64,000 bases of DNA from Candidatus Aalborgicola defluviihabitans (GCA_016705575.1 JADIXX010000003.1:558001-622000), one strand, 5' to 3'; shown: positions 18,885-27,751, counted from the stretch's first letter. Numbers and translations are program-made. The notes: generated by a model not told the origin, from the sequence alone.

Positions 18885-20350
18885 AGCGTCTTGCGCACCA
18901 CGGCGTAGCGCGCCAGAGTACGCGCCCTGGCCTGCGCATGATCCACAATAGGGAGCGGGTAGTTCTCGCCCAATTGGACGCCTGCGCTGGCCAGATCAGC
19001 CGGCCGTGCGAGCCACGGCGCGTGGATGTGCTTGGCACTCAAGCCAGCGAGCTGCGGAACATAGCGACGAATGAACTTTCCCTCAGCGTCAAACTTTTCA
19101 CTCTGGGTAATGGGATTGAAGATGCGAAAGTACGGCTGTGCATCGCAACCACTGGAACTCACCCATTGCCAACCGCCATTGTTGGCTGCTAGATCAAAGT
19201 CGTTGAGCTGTTCCGCAAAATAGCGTTCGCCCCAGCGCCAGTCCAGCCCAAGGTGTTTAACCAAAAAGCTACCCACCACCATGCGCAGGCGGTTGTGCAT
19301 GTAGCCGGTCTGGTTGAGTTGGGCCATGGCCGCATCCACCAGCGGGTAGCCGGTAAGGCCCTGGCACCAGGCAGTCAATAGGCTTTGGGCAAGGTCGCCC
19401 TCTTCCCAAACGATGCGATCGTACTCGGGCTTGAAAGCTGCGTTCGACACGTGGGGAAAGTTGGCCAGCACCTGAAAATAGAAATCCCGCCAGACCAGTT
19501 CAGCCAGCCATATGGAGGCGCCCACGCTACCGCTGAGCTTGCGTTGCAGTGCCAGTCCCACCAGTTGCCGGATCGACACCGTACCAAAGCGCAAGTGCAC
19601 ACTGAGGTAGCTGGGGCCTTTGACTGAGGGGTAGTTGCGCCGCTCGTCATAGTGGTCCATGCGTTCCCAGAAGTCGTCCACTAAGGCGTTGGCACCCACG
19701 GTGCCGGGCACGATGCCCAACGCACACAAATTGGTCGGTACAAAACCCAATGACTTGAGTTCCGGCACCGCCTTGGCGTGTGCAGCAGGGCGATCCGCAA
19801 GGGCACTGGCATGGGGTTCGCAGTCATAGTGCAGGGGGGCTTGGTCGCCCAGCCTGGATAGCCATGCGCGCAGATAGGGCGTGAAGACACCATAGGGCTT
19901 GCCCATTTGGGTCAGCACCTCGTGGCGCTCAAAAATGACATGGTCCTTGACGGTAATCAGGCGGATGCCGTAGACCTGCAGCACATCACGAACCATCGCG
20001 TCGCGCTCAATGGCCTGTGGTTCGTAATCGTGGGCCGCAAATACGGCGTCTGCGCCTAGTTCCACCGCCAGGGCGGGCAGCGCTGTGGTGGCAAACCCAT
20101 GGCACACGATCAGTCCGGCCTGCGTTTTGCCGGCCAATTGGCGTAGCTGGACATCCAACGCAACCAGTGACTCACGGATGAATTCCACCCGGCGATCGGC
20201 CCGGGGTAGCGTATCCAGAATGGCACGATCGAACACGAACGCGCAATGAACCTGCTTGCAGCTCTGCAATGCTGCACTGAGGGCTGCGTTGTCGTGTGGC
20301 CGCAGGTCGCGGCGCAGCCAGACCAGCCCTGTATCAAATTCCTTGCGCAT
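18881..20350 (-). CDS. phrB: Deoxyribodipyrimidine photolyase
   Basis: Light-driven flavoenzyme that splits cyclobutane pyrimidine dimers in DNA. The 489 residues start at ATG 20350 with MRKEFDTGLVWLRRDLRPHD, the typical opening of the antenna-binding domain. The C-terminal FAD-binding domain is complete: GYPLVDAAMAQLNQTGYMHN and RLRMVVGSFLVKHLGLDWRWGE with the conserved NDFDLAANNGGWQW region. The stop overlaps the kinase stop by 4 bp in convergent orientation. It is transcribed divergently from yqgE with only 21 bp between starts. Class I CPD photolyase is the best call; a cryptochrome-like relative cannot be excluded by eye. Confidence 0.93.
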   Translation of the reverse strand: MRKEFDTGLVWLRRDLRPHDNAALSAALQSCKQVHCAFVFDRAILDTLPRADRRVEFIRESLVALDVQLRQLAGKTQAGLIVCHGFATTALPALAVELGADAVFAAHDYEPQAIERDAMVRDVLQVYGIRLITVKDHVIFERHEVLTQMGKPYGVFTPYLRAWLSRLGDQAPLHYDCEPHASALADRPAAHAKAVPELKSLGFVPTNLCALGIVPGTVGANALVDDFWERMDHYDERRNYPSVKGPSYLSVHLRFGTVSIRQLVGLALQRKLSGSVGASIWLAELVWRDFYFQVLANFPHVSNAAFKPEYDRIVWEEGDLAQSLLTAWCQGLTGYPLVDAAMAQLNQTGYMHNRLRMVVGSFLVKHLGLDWRWGERYFAEQLNDFDLAANNGGWQWVSSSGCDAQPYFRIFNPITQSEKFDAEGKFIRRYVPQLAGLSAKHIHAPWLARPADLASAGVQLGENYPLPIVDHAQARARTLARYAVVRKTL

Positions 20351-20371
20351 TGCAACCGTTAAAATCCGTTT

Positions 20372-20974
20372 ATGTCCAGCGATTCTGCATCCATCAACCT
20401 CACGAATCATTTCCTGATCGCAATGCCCGGACTGGAAGATGCGATATTTTCCAAGAGTGTGGTGTATGTTTGTGAGCACACACCGCGTGGCGCATTGGGA
20501 CTGGTGATCAACAAACCGGCCGACATCAAGATGGCCGCCCTGTTTGGCAAAGTGGATCTGCCTCTCAATCGCACGGATCTGACCGACAGTCCAGTGCTCC
20601 AAGGTGGTCCGGTGCAAATTGAACGCGGATTTGTGCTGCACGAACCGCTGCTCGCTGTTGCTGGCGATGCGCCGGAGCAAAGCCTTTACGCATCCACCAT
20701 GGCCATTCCTGGTGGCTTGGAAATGACCACCTCCAAAGACGTGCTCGAAGCACTGTCTGCCGGAAATGGCCCACGGCGCGTTCTGGTCACGCTGGGCTAT
20801 TCGGCCTGGGGCGAAGGCCAACTGGAAACCGAATTGGGAGAGAACAGCTGGCTCACGGTGGACGCCGACCAAAGCGTCATTTTTGATACCCCGGTGGAAC
20901 AGCGCTACGACAAGGCCTTGGCGCTGCTGGGCCTGCAGTCCTGGATGATCTCAACCCAGGTGGGGCACGCATGA
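20372..20974 (+). CDS. YqgE/AlgH family protein (UPF0301)
   Basis: Conserved 200-residue cytoplasmic protein of the UPF0301 family, of unclear biochemical role. AlgH was named for an effect on alginate regulation in Pseudomonas. Seen: LTNHFLIAMPGLEDAIFSKS, VVYVCEHTPRGALGLVINKP, a VLQGGPV segment and the C-terminal LVTLGYSAWGEGQLE, all family hallmarks. Its stop overlaps the ruvX start by 4 bp (ATGA). The yqgE-ruvX (yqgE-yqgF) pairing is widespread in proteobacteria and is the first step of a tightly packed unit running through pyrC'. Confidence 0.95.
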   Translation: MSSDSASINLTNHFLIAMPGLEDAIFSKSVVYVCEHTPRGALGLVINKPADIKMAALFGKVDLPLNRTDLTDSPVLQGGPVQIERGFVLHEPLLAVAGDAPEQSLYASTMAIPGGLEMTTSKDVLEALSAGNGPRRVLVTLGYSAWGEGQLETELGENSWLTVDADQSVIFDTPVEQRYDKALALLGLQSWMISTQVGHA

Positions 20975-21399
20975 GCGTTGCACAGCCGCCCATCAATGAG
21001 CAGGCGGTGCCATCCCATTTAAATACCTTTCTGGCCATTGATTTTGGTCTCAAGCGCACCGGCATCGCGGTGGGCAACCGCATGATGCGCACCGCACAGG
21101 CGGTGGGTTCAGTGCACGCAGAAGGCGATGCACGTTTTGCCCAAATTGCCCTGCGTCTGAAAGTGTGGCAGCCCGACGCGATTGTGATTGGCGTGCCCTA
21201 CCACCCGGATGGGGTGGCGCATGAGAACACGGCACGGGCCAAAAAGTTTGGCCGCCAACTTCATGGCCGTTTCGCTCTGCCGGTGTTTGAAGTGGACGAG
21301 CGCTACACCACCACCGAGGCATTGGCCAGTGGCGCAAAGGATGCCGATGCACAATCGGCCTGCATCATTCTGGAACAGTTTTTAAGGAGTTTGCCGTGA
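20971..21399 (+). CDS. ruvX: Putative pre-16S rRNA nuclease / Holliday junction resolvase-like RuvX (YqgF)
   Basis: RNase H-fold nuclease of the YqgF family, implicated in 16S rRNA 5'-end maturation and annotated earlier as a Holliday junction resolvase. Of 142 residues, the N-terminal strand FLAIDFGLKRTGIAVGN carries the catalytic Asp. IVIGVPYHPDGV and VFEVDERYTTTEA (second acidic site) follow, and the last Asp lies in AKDADAQSACIILEQFL. Overlaps yqgE by 4 bp upstream and pyrR by 4 bp downstream. Confidence 0.94.
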   Translation: MSVAQPPINEQAVPSHLNTFLAIDFGLKRTGIAVGNRMMRTAQAVGSVHAEGDARFAQIALRLKVWQPDAIVIGVPYHPDGVAHENTARAKKFGRQLHGRFALPVFEVDERYTTTEALASGAKDADAQSACIILEQFLRSLP

Positions 21400-21893
21400 G
21401 TACTTTGGCTTTGGATGCGGAGGCGCTGTACCGCGAACTGTTGCGCGGAGTGCAATTGATGTGCCCAGCCACTACCCGCTTGGTCGGCATTACCTCGGGC
21501 GGCGCGTGGCTGGCCGAGCGCCTGCAAAAAGACCTCAACCTGCCCGGTGAGGCTGGCAAAATTTCTTCGGCCATGCACCGCGACGACTTTGCCCAGCGCG
21601 GCCTCTCCAGCGGCGGCCAGACGGTGCTGCCCTTTGATGTGAATGGCGCCGACATCCTGATTCTGGACGACGTGCTCTACACCGGACGCACGCTGCGCGC
21701 TGTACTCAACGAGCTGTTTGACTATGGCCGTCCGGCCAGTGTGAAGCTGGCCGTGCTGGTGGACCGGGGCGGCCGCGAGTTGCCGGTGCAGGCCGATTTT
21801 GCCGCCGCCCGAGTCACGCTGGCAGCGGATCAATCTCTGGCCTTGGCCCGCAGCGAGACCGGAGCCTTCAGCTTTGATGTGAAAGACGTCTGA
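21396..21893 (+). CDS. pyrR: Bifunctional pyrimidine regulator / uracil phosphoribosyltransferase PyrR
   Basis: PRTase-fold protein of 165 residues. PyrR senses UMP/PRPP and regulates pyr genes, and may retain uracil phosphoribosyltransferase activity. The PRPP loop is seen as ILILDDVLYTGRTLRAVLNE, with the PyrR-type LVGITSGGAWLAERL loop and AVLVDRGGRELPVQADF. It starts with GTG at 21396 overlapping the ruvX stop (GTGA), and pyrB begins two bases after its stop. I see no attenuator-like antiterminator structure in this packed region, so control would act at an upstream promoter. Confidence 0.93.
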   Translation: MSTLALDAEALYRELLRGVQLMCPATTRLVGITSGGAWLAERLQKDLNLPGEAGKISSAMHRDDFAQRGLSSGGQTVLPFDVNGADILILDDVLYTGRTLRAVLNELFDYGRPASVKLAVLVDRGGRELPVQADFAAARVTLAADQSLALARSETGAFSFDVKDV

Positions 21894-21894
21894 C

Positions 21895-22878
21895 ATGCTC
21901 TACAAACGCAATCCCCAACTCAACCAGCATGGCGAGCTGGTGCACCTGCTGTCGGTCGAAGGCCTACCCAAGAGCATCCTGACCCATATTCTGGATACGG
22001 CAGCCAACTTTGTCTCGGTCAACGACCGCGAGGTCAAGAAGGTGCCTCTGCTGCGCGGCAAGAGCGTATTCAACCTGTTTTTTGAGAACAGCACCCGCAC
22101 CCGCACCACGTTCGAAATTGCCGCCAAGCGGCTCTCGGCCGATGTCATCAACCTCGACATTGCCAAGTCCAGCGCCTCCAAGGGGGAGTCGCTCCTGGAT
22201 ACCATTGCCAACCTCTCGGCCATGGCGGCCGACATGTTTGTGGTGCGCCACAGTGAGTCCGGTGCGCCCTACCTGATCGCCCAGCACGTGGCGCCCCATG
22301 TGCACGTGATCAATGCCGGTGACGGTCGCCACGCCCACCCTACGCAGGGCCTGCTGGACATGTTCACCATCCGGCACTACAAGAAGGATTTTTCTAACCT
22401 CACCGTGGCCATCGTGGGCGACGTGCTGCATTCGCGCGTGGCGCGCTCGGACATCCATGCGCTCACCACCCTGGGCGCTGCCGAGGTGCGTGTGGTCGGC
22501 CCCAAGACCCTGGTGCCGTCCGACTTGGCGCCAATGGGCGTGCGCGTTTGCCACACCCTGGAAGAAGGTATTAAAGACTGCGACGTCATCATCATGCTGC
22601 GCCTGCAGAACGAGCGCATGAGTGGCGCGCTCTTACCCTCCATGCACGAATATTTCAAGTGCTTTGGCCTGACGCCCGAGAAGCTGCAGCTTGCCAAACC
22701 AGATGCCATCGTCATGCACCCCGGCCCGATCAACCGCGGCGTTGAGATCGACTCCGCCGTAGTGGACGGCAAACAGAGTGTGATCCTGCCGCAGGTAACC
22801 TTTGGCATCGCGGTGCGCATGGCGGTGATGAGCATCGTGGCGGGCAATGAAGCGGATCCCCGGAGCACCAACCTATGA
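21895..22878 (+). CDS. pyrB: Aspartate carbamoyltransferase catalytic subunit
   Basis: Condenses carbamoyl phosphate and aspartate to N-carbamoyl-aspartate in de novo pyrimidine synthesis. Of 327 residues, the carbamoyl-phosphate motif is NLFFENSTRTRTTFEIAAKR, followed by SSASKGESLLDT, HPTQGLLDMFTIR and MHPGPINRG. The length and the pairing with a degenerate dihydroorotase gene fit the class A ATCase of Pseudomonas, a dodecamer of PyrB and PyrC'. No pyrI regulatory subunit gene is present here. The stop overlaps pyrC' by 4 bp. Confidence 0.97.
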   Translation: MLYKRNPQLNQHGELVHLLSVEGLPKSILTHILDTAANFVSVNDREVKKVPLLRGKSVFNLFFENSTRTRTTFEIAAKRLSADVINLDIAKSSASKGESLLDTIANLSAMAADMFVVRHSESGAPYLIAQHVAPHVHVINAGDGRHAHPTQGLLDMFTIRHYKKDFSNLTVAIVGDVLHSRVARSDIHALTTLGAAEVRVVGPKTLVPSDLAPMGVRVCHTLEEGIKDCDVIIMLRLQNERMSGALLPSMHEYFKCFGLTPEKLQLAKPDAIVMHPGPINRGVEIDSAVVDGKQSVILPQVTFGIAVRMAVMSIVAGNEADPRSTNL

Positions 22879-24167
22879 AGATACTGATCCAAGGCGGCCG
22901 GGTCATTGACCCCGCCAGTGGTTACGATGAAAAAGCCGATGTAGCCCTCGTCGGATCTGCAGTAGTAGCTATTAAAAACATAGCGTCTGATTTTGTGCCA
23001 GACACCACCATCAACGCCAGCGGCTGCATCGTCATGCCGGGCTTGGTCGATCTGGCGGTGCGTCTGCGCGAGCCCGGCCAGGAGCATGCCGGCATGCTGG
23101 CCTCGGAAATGGCGGCGGCCGTAGCCGGTGGCGTCACCAGCGTGGTCTGCCCGCCTGATACCGAACCCGTGCTGGATGAGGCCGGTTTGGTAGAAATGCT
23201 GCGCTACCGTGCCGAACGGCTACACCAGGCGCGTGTTTTCCCCCTGGGGGCGTTGACCCGCAATCTGGCGGGCGAAGTGCTGACCGAGATGCTGCACCTC
23301 ACCCAGGCTGGCTGCATCGGTTTTAGCCAGGCCGAGGTGCCGCTGGCCAACACCCAGGTGATGCAGCGTGCGCTCCAATACGCCAGCACCTTTGGCTTTA
23401 CCGTTTGGTTGCGCCCGCAGGAGCTGTACTTGGGCAAGGGCGTGGCGGCCAGTGGGCCGCTGGCCACACGCATGGGCCTCTCTGGCGTGCCGGTAGCGGC
23501 GGAGACCATTGCCCTGCACACTATTTTTGAGCTGGTGCGTTCCACCGGCGCGTGCGTGCACCTGTGCCGCCTCTCCAGCGCAGCGGGTGTCGCGCTGGTG
23601 CGCCAGGCCAAGGCCGAAGGGCTGCCCATTACCTGCGACGTCAGCATCAACTCCCTGAACCTCACCGATGTGGATATTGGCTACTTTGACAGCCGCATGC
23701 GCCTGAATCCGCCGCTGCGCCAGCAGCGTGACCGCGACGCGCTGCGCGCTGGTCTGGCCGATGGCACCATTGACGCGCTGGTGTCCGACCACACCCCGGT
23801 GGACGAAGACGCCAAGGCCTTGCCGTTCGCAGAGGCCGAACCGGGCGCCACCGGGTTGGAGTTGCTGCTGAGCCTGACCCTCAAGTGGGCGCAAGACGCG
23901 GCCATTCCCCTGGGCCGTGCGCTGGCCACGGTGACCAGCCAGCCCGCTGCCGTGGTGGGTTCGGCATTTGGCCCCTTGGCGGCCAGTGTCGGGCGCCTGC
24001 AGGTCGGGGCAGAAGCCGACATTTGCGTGTTCGATCCCCAAGCTGCCTGGGTAGTGGAGCCATCGGCCCTGCGCAGCCAGGGCCAGCACACCCCCTTTGG
24101 CGGCTACGAGTTGCCTGGGCGCGTGCGGGCTACGCTGGTGGGCGGACATCTTGCCTACGGCGGCTGA
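22875..24167 (+). CDS. pyrC': Dihydroorotase-like PyrC' (probably non-catalytic ATCase partner)
   Basis: Amidohydrolase-fold protein of 430 residues in the dihydroorotase family. The usual metal motif DxHxH after PGLVD is replaced: the sequence reads PGLVDLAVRLREPG, with A and R at the two histidine positions. The later HH pair is also missing (TCDVSINSLNL), although SDHTPVDEDAK and LNPPLRQQRDRD are kept. In Pseudomonas such an inactive PyrC' is needed to assemble the ATCase complex with PyrB, and the 4-bp overlap with pyrB fits that role. An active dihydroorotase must then be encoded elsewhere. Codons 24-37 come from a dispersed repeat element. Confidence 0.9.
   Translation: MKILIQGGRVIDPASGYDEKADVALVGSAVVAIKNIASDFVPDTTINASGCIVMPGLVDLAVRLREPGQEHAGMLASEMAAAVAGGVTSVVCPPDTEPVLDEAGLVEMLRYRAERLHQARVFPLGALTRNLAGEVLTEMLHLTQAGCIGFSQAEVPLANTQVMQRALQYASTFGFTVWLRPQELYLGKGVAASGPLATRMGLSGVPVAAETIALHTIFELVRSTGACVHLCRLSSAAGVALVRQAKAEGLPITCDVSINSLNLTDVDIGYFDSRMRLNPPLRQQRDRDALRAGLADGTIDALVSDHTPVDEDAKALPFAEAEPGATGLELLLSLTLKWAQDAAIPLGRALATVTSQPAAVVGSAFGPLAASVGRLQVGAEADICVFDPQAAWVVEPSALRSQGQHTPFGGYELPGRVRATLVGGHLAYGG
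22944..22984 (+). repeat. Dispersed 41-nt element, copy 2 (in pyrC', sense)
   Basis: GCCCTC 22944-22949, 18-nt spacer, GCTAT 22968-22972, loop TAAAAAC, ATAGC 22980-22984. It is read in frame as ALVGSAVVAIKNIA. Confidence 0.9.
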
Positions 24168-24209
24168 TGCAGGAGCGGGCCGGGCGCCGTTGACGGGCGG
24201 AGCGATGGT

Positions 24210-24944
24210 GTGATGCGCCTGCGCGCGTGCTGGCGGCTGTTGCGAGTGGTCTGGCACATCCTGGTGGGCTTGGGCACCATCGTGCTGGTTTTTCCGCGCC
24301 TCTCTCCTGACAAACGCCATGCACGAATTCAGGCGTGGGCCCTCGAAATGCTTGCCTGCATAGCTATCACATTGGTAGTAAAAGGTAGCCCACCGGCCAT
24401 TGGCCCGATGCTGCTGGTGGCCAACCACATTTCGTGGCTGGACATTGTGGTGGTCCACGCCGCCCGCCACTGCCGCTTTGTGTCAAAAGACGAAGTGGGG
24501 CGCTGGCCGCTGGTGGCGACGCTGGCCAATGCGGCGGGCACGCTCTACATCACCCGCGAGTCCCGGCGCGATGCCATGCGGTTGGTGCACCAAATGGCCC
24601 ACTGTCTGCGCGACGGCGATGTGCTGGGCATCTTTCCGGAAGGCACTACGGGCGACGGCAGCACCCTGTTGCCCTTTCACGGCAACCTGTTGCAAGCGGC
24701 CATCTTGGCCGATGCACCGGTGCAACCCGTGGCGCTGCAGTTTGTGGATGGGTCTAGCGGTGCCATCAGCTTTGCGCCCTGCTATGTGGGCGACGATACC
24801 TTGCTGCAGTCACTCTGGCGCACCTTGTGCGCGGACAACGTGCAGGCGGTTGTGCAGTTCGGTACACCGGAGTTGGCCCAGGGCCGCGACCGCCGCGCTT
24901 GGGCAAGCGATCTGCGCACCACCATTACTAATTTGCGCAGTTAG
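24210..24944 (+). CDS. 1-acyl-sn-glycerol-3-phosphate acyltransferase family protein
   Basis: PlsC-type acyltransferase of 244 residues that would acylate lysophosphatidic acid or a related lipid at the inner membrane. Seen: the catalytic H-x4-D motif in VANHISWLDIVVVHA, the glycerophosphate-binding FPEGTTGDGSTLLPF, and an N-terminal membrane helix (LLRVVWHILVGLGTIVLVF). It starts at GTG 24210 or the adjacent ATG 24213. It follows pyrC' by 42 bp and ends overlapping the convergent ABC ATPase stop by 4 bp. The symbol plsC is not given because several paralogues usually exist (lysophospholipid or ornithine-lipid acyltransferases). Confidence 0.88.
   Translation: MMRLRACWRLLRVVWHILVGLGTIVLVFPRLSPDKRHARIQAWALEMLACIAITLVVKGSPPAIGPMLLVANHISWLDIVVVHAARHCRFVSKDEVGRWPLVATLANAAGTLYITRESRRDAMRLVHQMAHCLRDGDVLGIFPEGTTGDGSTLLPFHGNLLQAAILADAPVQPVALQFVDGSSGAISFAPCYVGDDTLLQSLWRTLCADNVQAVVQFGTPELAQGRDRRAWASDLRTTITNLRS
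24339..24379 (+). repeat. Dispersed 41-nt element, copy 3 (in acyltransferase gene, sense)
   Basis: GCCCTC 24339-24344, 18-nt spacer, GCTAT 24363-24367, loop CACATTG, GTAGT 24375-24379 (the second arm pairs partly through G-U). It is read as ALEMLACIAITLVV, in the same codon phase as copy 2. Confidence 0.75.
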
Positions 24945-26008
24945 CCTTCGCGCTTGAACGTGACCACGTGGTCCACCTGGAGGCGGATGCCAATCCATTC
25001 GCCAATGTGGTGGTCGTGGTGGCTGGGCACATGGGCTTGCACGATCTGGCCGCCAGCCAGGCGCAAGGTGTACAGAAATTCTGAACCACGAAACGCCTTG
25101 CGCACAATCTCGGCTTTGACTAGGGCATCGTCATCGTGCACGATATCGTCGGCGCGCAGCAGCACATCACACAAACCTGATTCGTAGGCTGAGGGCAGGG
25201 GGCATTCGGCGACGTTGCCAAGCTCGCCCAAGGCGGTGCGCACCACGGTTTGTCCATCCACGCTCACCAGCGTGGCCGGGGCGAACACGCCGTGACCGAT
25301 GAAGCCCGCCACAAAGCGCGTGGCTGGGCGGTGGTAGAGCGAATAGGCGTCGTCCCACTGGTGCAGTTGGCCCTCGTGCATTACTCCAATCATGTCGCCA
25401 ATGGCAAAGGCTTCGAGCTGGTCATGGGTCACAAACAGGGCCGTCGCCCCAGCCGCCTTGAGGATACCGCGCACCTCGTGCGCCAGGCGCTCACGCAGGT
25501 CCACATCCAGATTGGAAAACGGCTCGTCCAGCAGCAGCAGCTGCGGCCGTGGTGCCAGGGCACGCGCCAGCGCCACACGCTGTTGCTGGCCACCCGACAA
25601 CTCGTGCGGGTGACGCTTTTGGGAGTCTGACAGGCCCACCCAATTCAACACCTCGGCAACGCGGGCTGCGCGCTCGGCGGCGGGCCAATCGTGGATGCCA
25701 AAGGCCACGTTGCGGCCCACGTCCAGATGGGGAAATAGCGCGTAGTCCTGAAACACCATGCCGATGCGCCGCTTTTCTGCTGCCACGTGGGTGCTTGCGC
25801 TGCTGACCACGTGCACGCCCAGCGCAATCGTTCCCCCGCTGGCGGTCTCCAGGCCGGCTACCGCGCGCAGCAGAGTGGTCTTGCCACAGCCGGAAGGGCC
25901 AATCAGCACACCGATGTCGCCGGCACGCAGGCCAAAGGACACCCCATCGACGGCGGCCTGCGCGCGACCCGTGTAGTGCACTTGCAGTTGGGAGACTTCC
26001 AGAAACAT
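24941..26008 (-). CDS. fbpC: Ferric iron ABC transporter ATP-binding protein
   Basis: ATPase subunit of an Fe(3+)/2-aminoethylphosphonate-type importer, 355 residues. Walker A GPSGCGKTTLLRAVAGLE, the signature LSGGQQQRVALARALAPRPQ, Walker B LLLLDEPFSNLD and the switch histidine in LFVTHDQLEAFAIGD are all intact. A C-terminal TOBE/MOP-like domain (~residues 240-355) binds regulatory ligands in this family. The gene is divergent from the permease gene with 51 bp between starts, sharing a Fur-like box. No periplasmic binding protein gene lies in the window. The iron assignment rests on the neighbouring FbpB-type permease and the operator. Confidence 0.9.
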   Translation of the reverse strand: MFLEVSQLQVHYTGRAQAAVDGVSFGLRAGDIGVLIGPSGCGKTTLLRAVAGLETASGGTIALGVHVVSSASTHVAAEKRRIGMVFQDYALFPHLDVGRNVAFGIHDWPAAERAARVAEVLNWVGLSDSQKRHPHELSGGQQQRVALARALAPRPQLLLLDEPFSNLDVDLRERLAHEVRGILKAAGATALFVTHDQLEAFAIGDMIGVMHEGQLHQWDDAYSLYHRPATRFVAGFIGHGVFAPATLVSVDGQTVVRTALGELGNVAECPLPSAYESGLCDVLLRADDIVHDDDALVKAEIVRKAFRGSEFLYTLRLAGGQIVQAHVPSHHDHHIGEWIGIRLQVDHVVTFKREG

Positions 26009-26022
26009 AGGCGGATTTTAGA

Positions 26023-26037
26023 TGATTACAATTCTCA
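26023..26037. promoter_or_regulatory. Fur-like box between the iron ABC genes
   Basis: Read on the minus strand, TGAGAAT-T-GTAATCA matches the 7-1-7 Fur consensus TGATAATnATTATCA at 11 of 14 positions. It lies in the 51-bp gap between the divergent fbpC and fbpB starts, so one site could repress both. Confidence 0.65.
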
Positions 26038-26059
26038 TTTAGAACGAGCCACTGGTTCC

Positions 26060-27700
26060 ATGCCCTCCTTAAAGTTGTCTTTTCCCTCTGTGTCGCGCTG
26101 GATGCTGCTGTTGTTCGTGGGTGTGCTCATGGCACCGGTCCTGTCGGTGGTGAGTGCCTGGCTTCCGATGGGTGAAGGTGCGGACGCGGCCATGGCCATC
26201 CTGCGGGAAATGGCATCCACTGTGCTGCCGGACTACGTGGGCACCACGTTGCTGCTGTGTGGGCTGGTGACGCTGGGCGTGGCATTGGTTGGGCTGTCCA
26301 CTGCCGTGGCGGTCACCCTGTTCGAGTTTCCTGGGCGTCGCTTTTGGGAATGGGCGCTGCTGCTGCCTCTGGCCATGCCGGCCTATGTGGTGGCCTACGC
26401 CTATACCGATTTTTTGCAATTCAGTGGTCCGCTGCAGACCGGGCTGCGCAGTGTCTTCGGTTTGCAAGGCCGCGTATTTCCTGAAATTCGCAATGTACTG
26501 GGTGCCGCGTGGGTTTTTACTTTTACCCTCTACCCCTATGTCTATCTGCTGGCCCGCACTGCGTTGGGCGAGCGCACCGTGCACCTGATGGAAGCCGCCC
26601 GCTTGATGGGGGCACCATTGCGCCGGCGCTTGCGCGAAGTGGCTTTGCCGCTGGCGCGCCCGGCCGTAGCCGCTGGGGTGGCATTGGCACTGATGGAAAC
26701 ATTGGCCGACTTTGGCGTGTCCAGCTACTTTGGCATCCAGACCTTTACCGCAGGCATCTACAAAGCCTGGTTGTCCATGGACAACCGCATTGCTGCAGCC
26801 CAGTTGGCAACCCTGCTGCTGATTTTGGTGGCGCTGCTGCTGGGGTTGGAACGCCGGGCGCAGCGGCGCATGCGCTTTGCCGTGACCAAAGGCGCGCGCG
26901 CTGGTTCGGCCGATGCCCAGGCCGTGCGTCTGCAGGGCCACCGTGTGGTGGCGGTTTGGCTGTTGTGCCTGCTGCCCGTGGTGATGGGCTTTGTGGCGCC
27001 AGTGTTGTTCATGCTCAAGCCACTGATGGCGGAGTGGACGCAGCAGCCCTGGCCCCGGTTTATTGAATGGACGCTCAACAGCGTGCGCCTGGGCGCCATC
27101 ACCGCAGCATTGGCGGTGGGAGTGGCGTTGTTGCTGGCCTTCAGTGCGCGGCGCAGCGCGCATTGGACGACGCGCGTTGCAACCCAGCTGGCGGGCCTGG
27201 GCTATGCCGTGCCCGGTGCTGTGGTGGTGGTGGGCCTGTTGCTGCCGGTGGGTTGGCTGCAGAGTTGGGCGCCTGATTGGCAACTGGGCTACTGGGTCAC
27301 CGCCACGGTGATTGGCATTGTCTGGGCCTATCTGGTGCGTTTTTGCGCCGTGGCTCTGCAATCGCTGCAAAGCGGTTACGCGCGCCTGCCGCTGAGCCTG
27401 GACGATTCTGCCCGGATGCTGGGCGCCTCAGGCGCCCAAACGCTGGCACGGGTGCACTGGCCGTTGCTGCGCCGCTCGGTTGCTGCTGCTGCCTTACTGG
27501 TGTTTGTGGATGTGATGAAAGAATTGCCCGCCACCCTGGTGCTGCGCCCGTTCAACAGCGATACCCTGGCCGTGGTGGCGTACCAGCTGGCGCGCGATGA
27601 GCGACTGGGCGAGGCCGCATTGCCGTGTCTGGCGTTGGTGCTGGTCGGGTTGATTCCGGTCATCCTGCTCAACCGCACTTTGCGCACTTCTGCCCGCTAG
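26060..27700 (+). CDS. fbpB: Ferric iron ABC transporter permease (two fused permease modules)
   Basis: Inner-membrane permease of 546 residues with about 12 membrane helices. Two homologous binding-protein-dependent permease modules carry EAA loops, seen as EAARLMGAPLRRRLREVALP (first half) and DSARMLGASGAQTLARVHWP (second half). This duplicated arrangement is typical of FbpB/AfuB/SfuB ferric transporters. The start is ATG 26060 (MPSLKLSFPSVSRWMLLL); the frame is open upstream but runs through the Fur box and the opposite gene. Paired divergently with fbpC. Confidence 0.9.
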   Translation: MPSLKLSFPSVSRWMLLLFVGVLMAPVLSVVSAWLPMGEGADAAMAILREMASTVLPDYVGTTLLLCGLVTLGVALVGLSTAVAVTLFEFPGRRFWEWALLLPLAMPAYVVAYAYTDFLQFSGPLQTGLRSVFGLQGRVFPEIRNVLGAAWVFTFTLYPYVYLLARTALGERTVHLMEAARLMGAPLRRRLREVALPLARPAVAAGVALALMETLADFGVSSYFGIQTFTAGIYKAWLSMDNRIAAAQLATLLLILVALLLGLERRAQRRMRFAVTKGARAGSADAQAVRLQGHRVVAVWLLCLLPVVMGFVAPVLFMLKPLMAEWTQQPWPRFIEWTLNSVRLGAITAALAVGVALLLAFSARRSAHWTTRVATQLAGLGYAVPGAVVVVGLLLPVGWLQSWAPDWQLGYWVTATVIGIVWAYLVRFCAVALQSLQSGYARLPLSLDDSARMLGASGAQTLARVHWPLLRRSVAAAALLVFVDVMKELPATLVLRPFNSDTLAVVAYQLARDERLGEAALPCLALVLVGLIPVILLNRTLRTSAR

Positions 27701-27751
27701 TGCCATTGGGGCGCTGGTCGCCCTTGAACTGCTTCAATTTTTGCCCGGCAA

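Noticed and set aside
26069..27370. 433-codon minus-strand frame opposite the iron permease
   Set aside because: Composition is dominated by Gln, His and Arg, as expected opposite hydrophobic codons. The + strand encodes a clear two-module permease.
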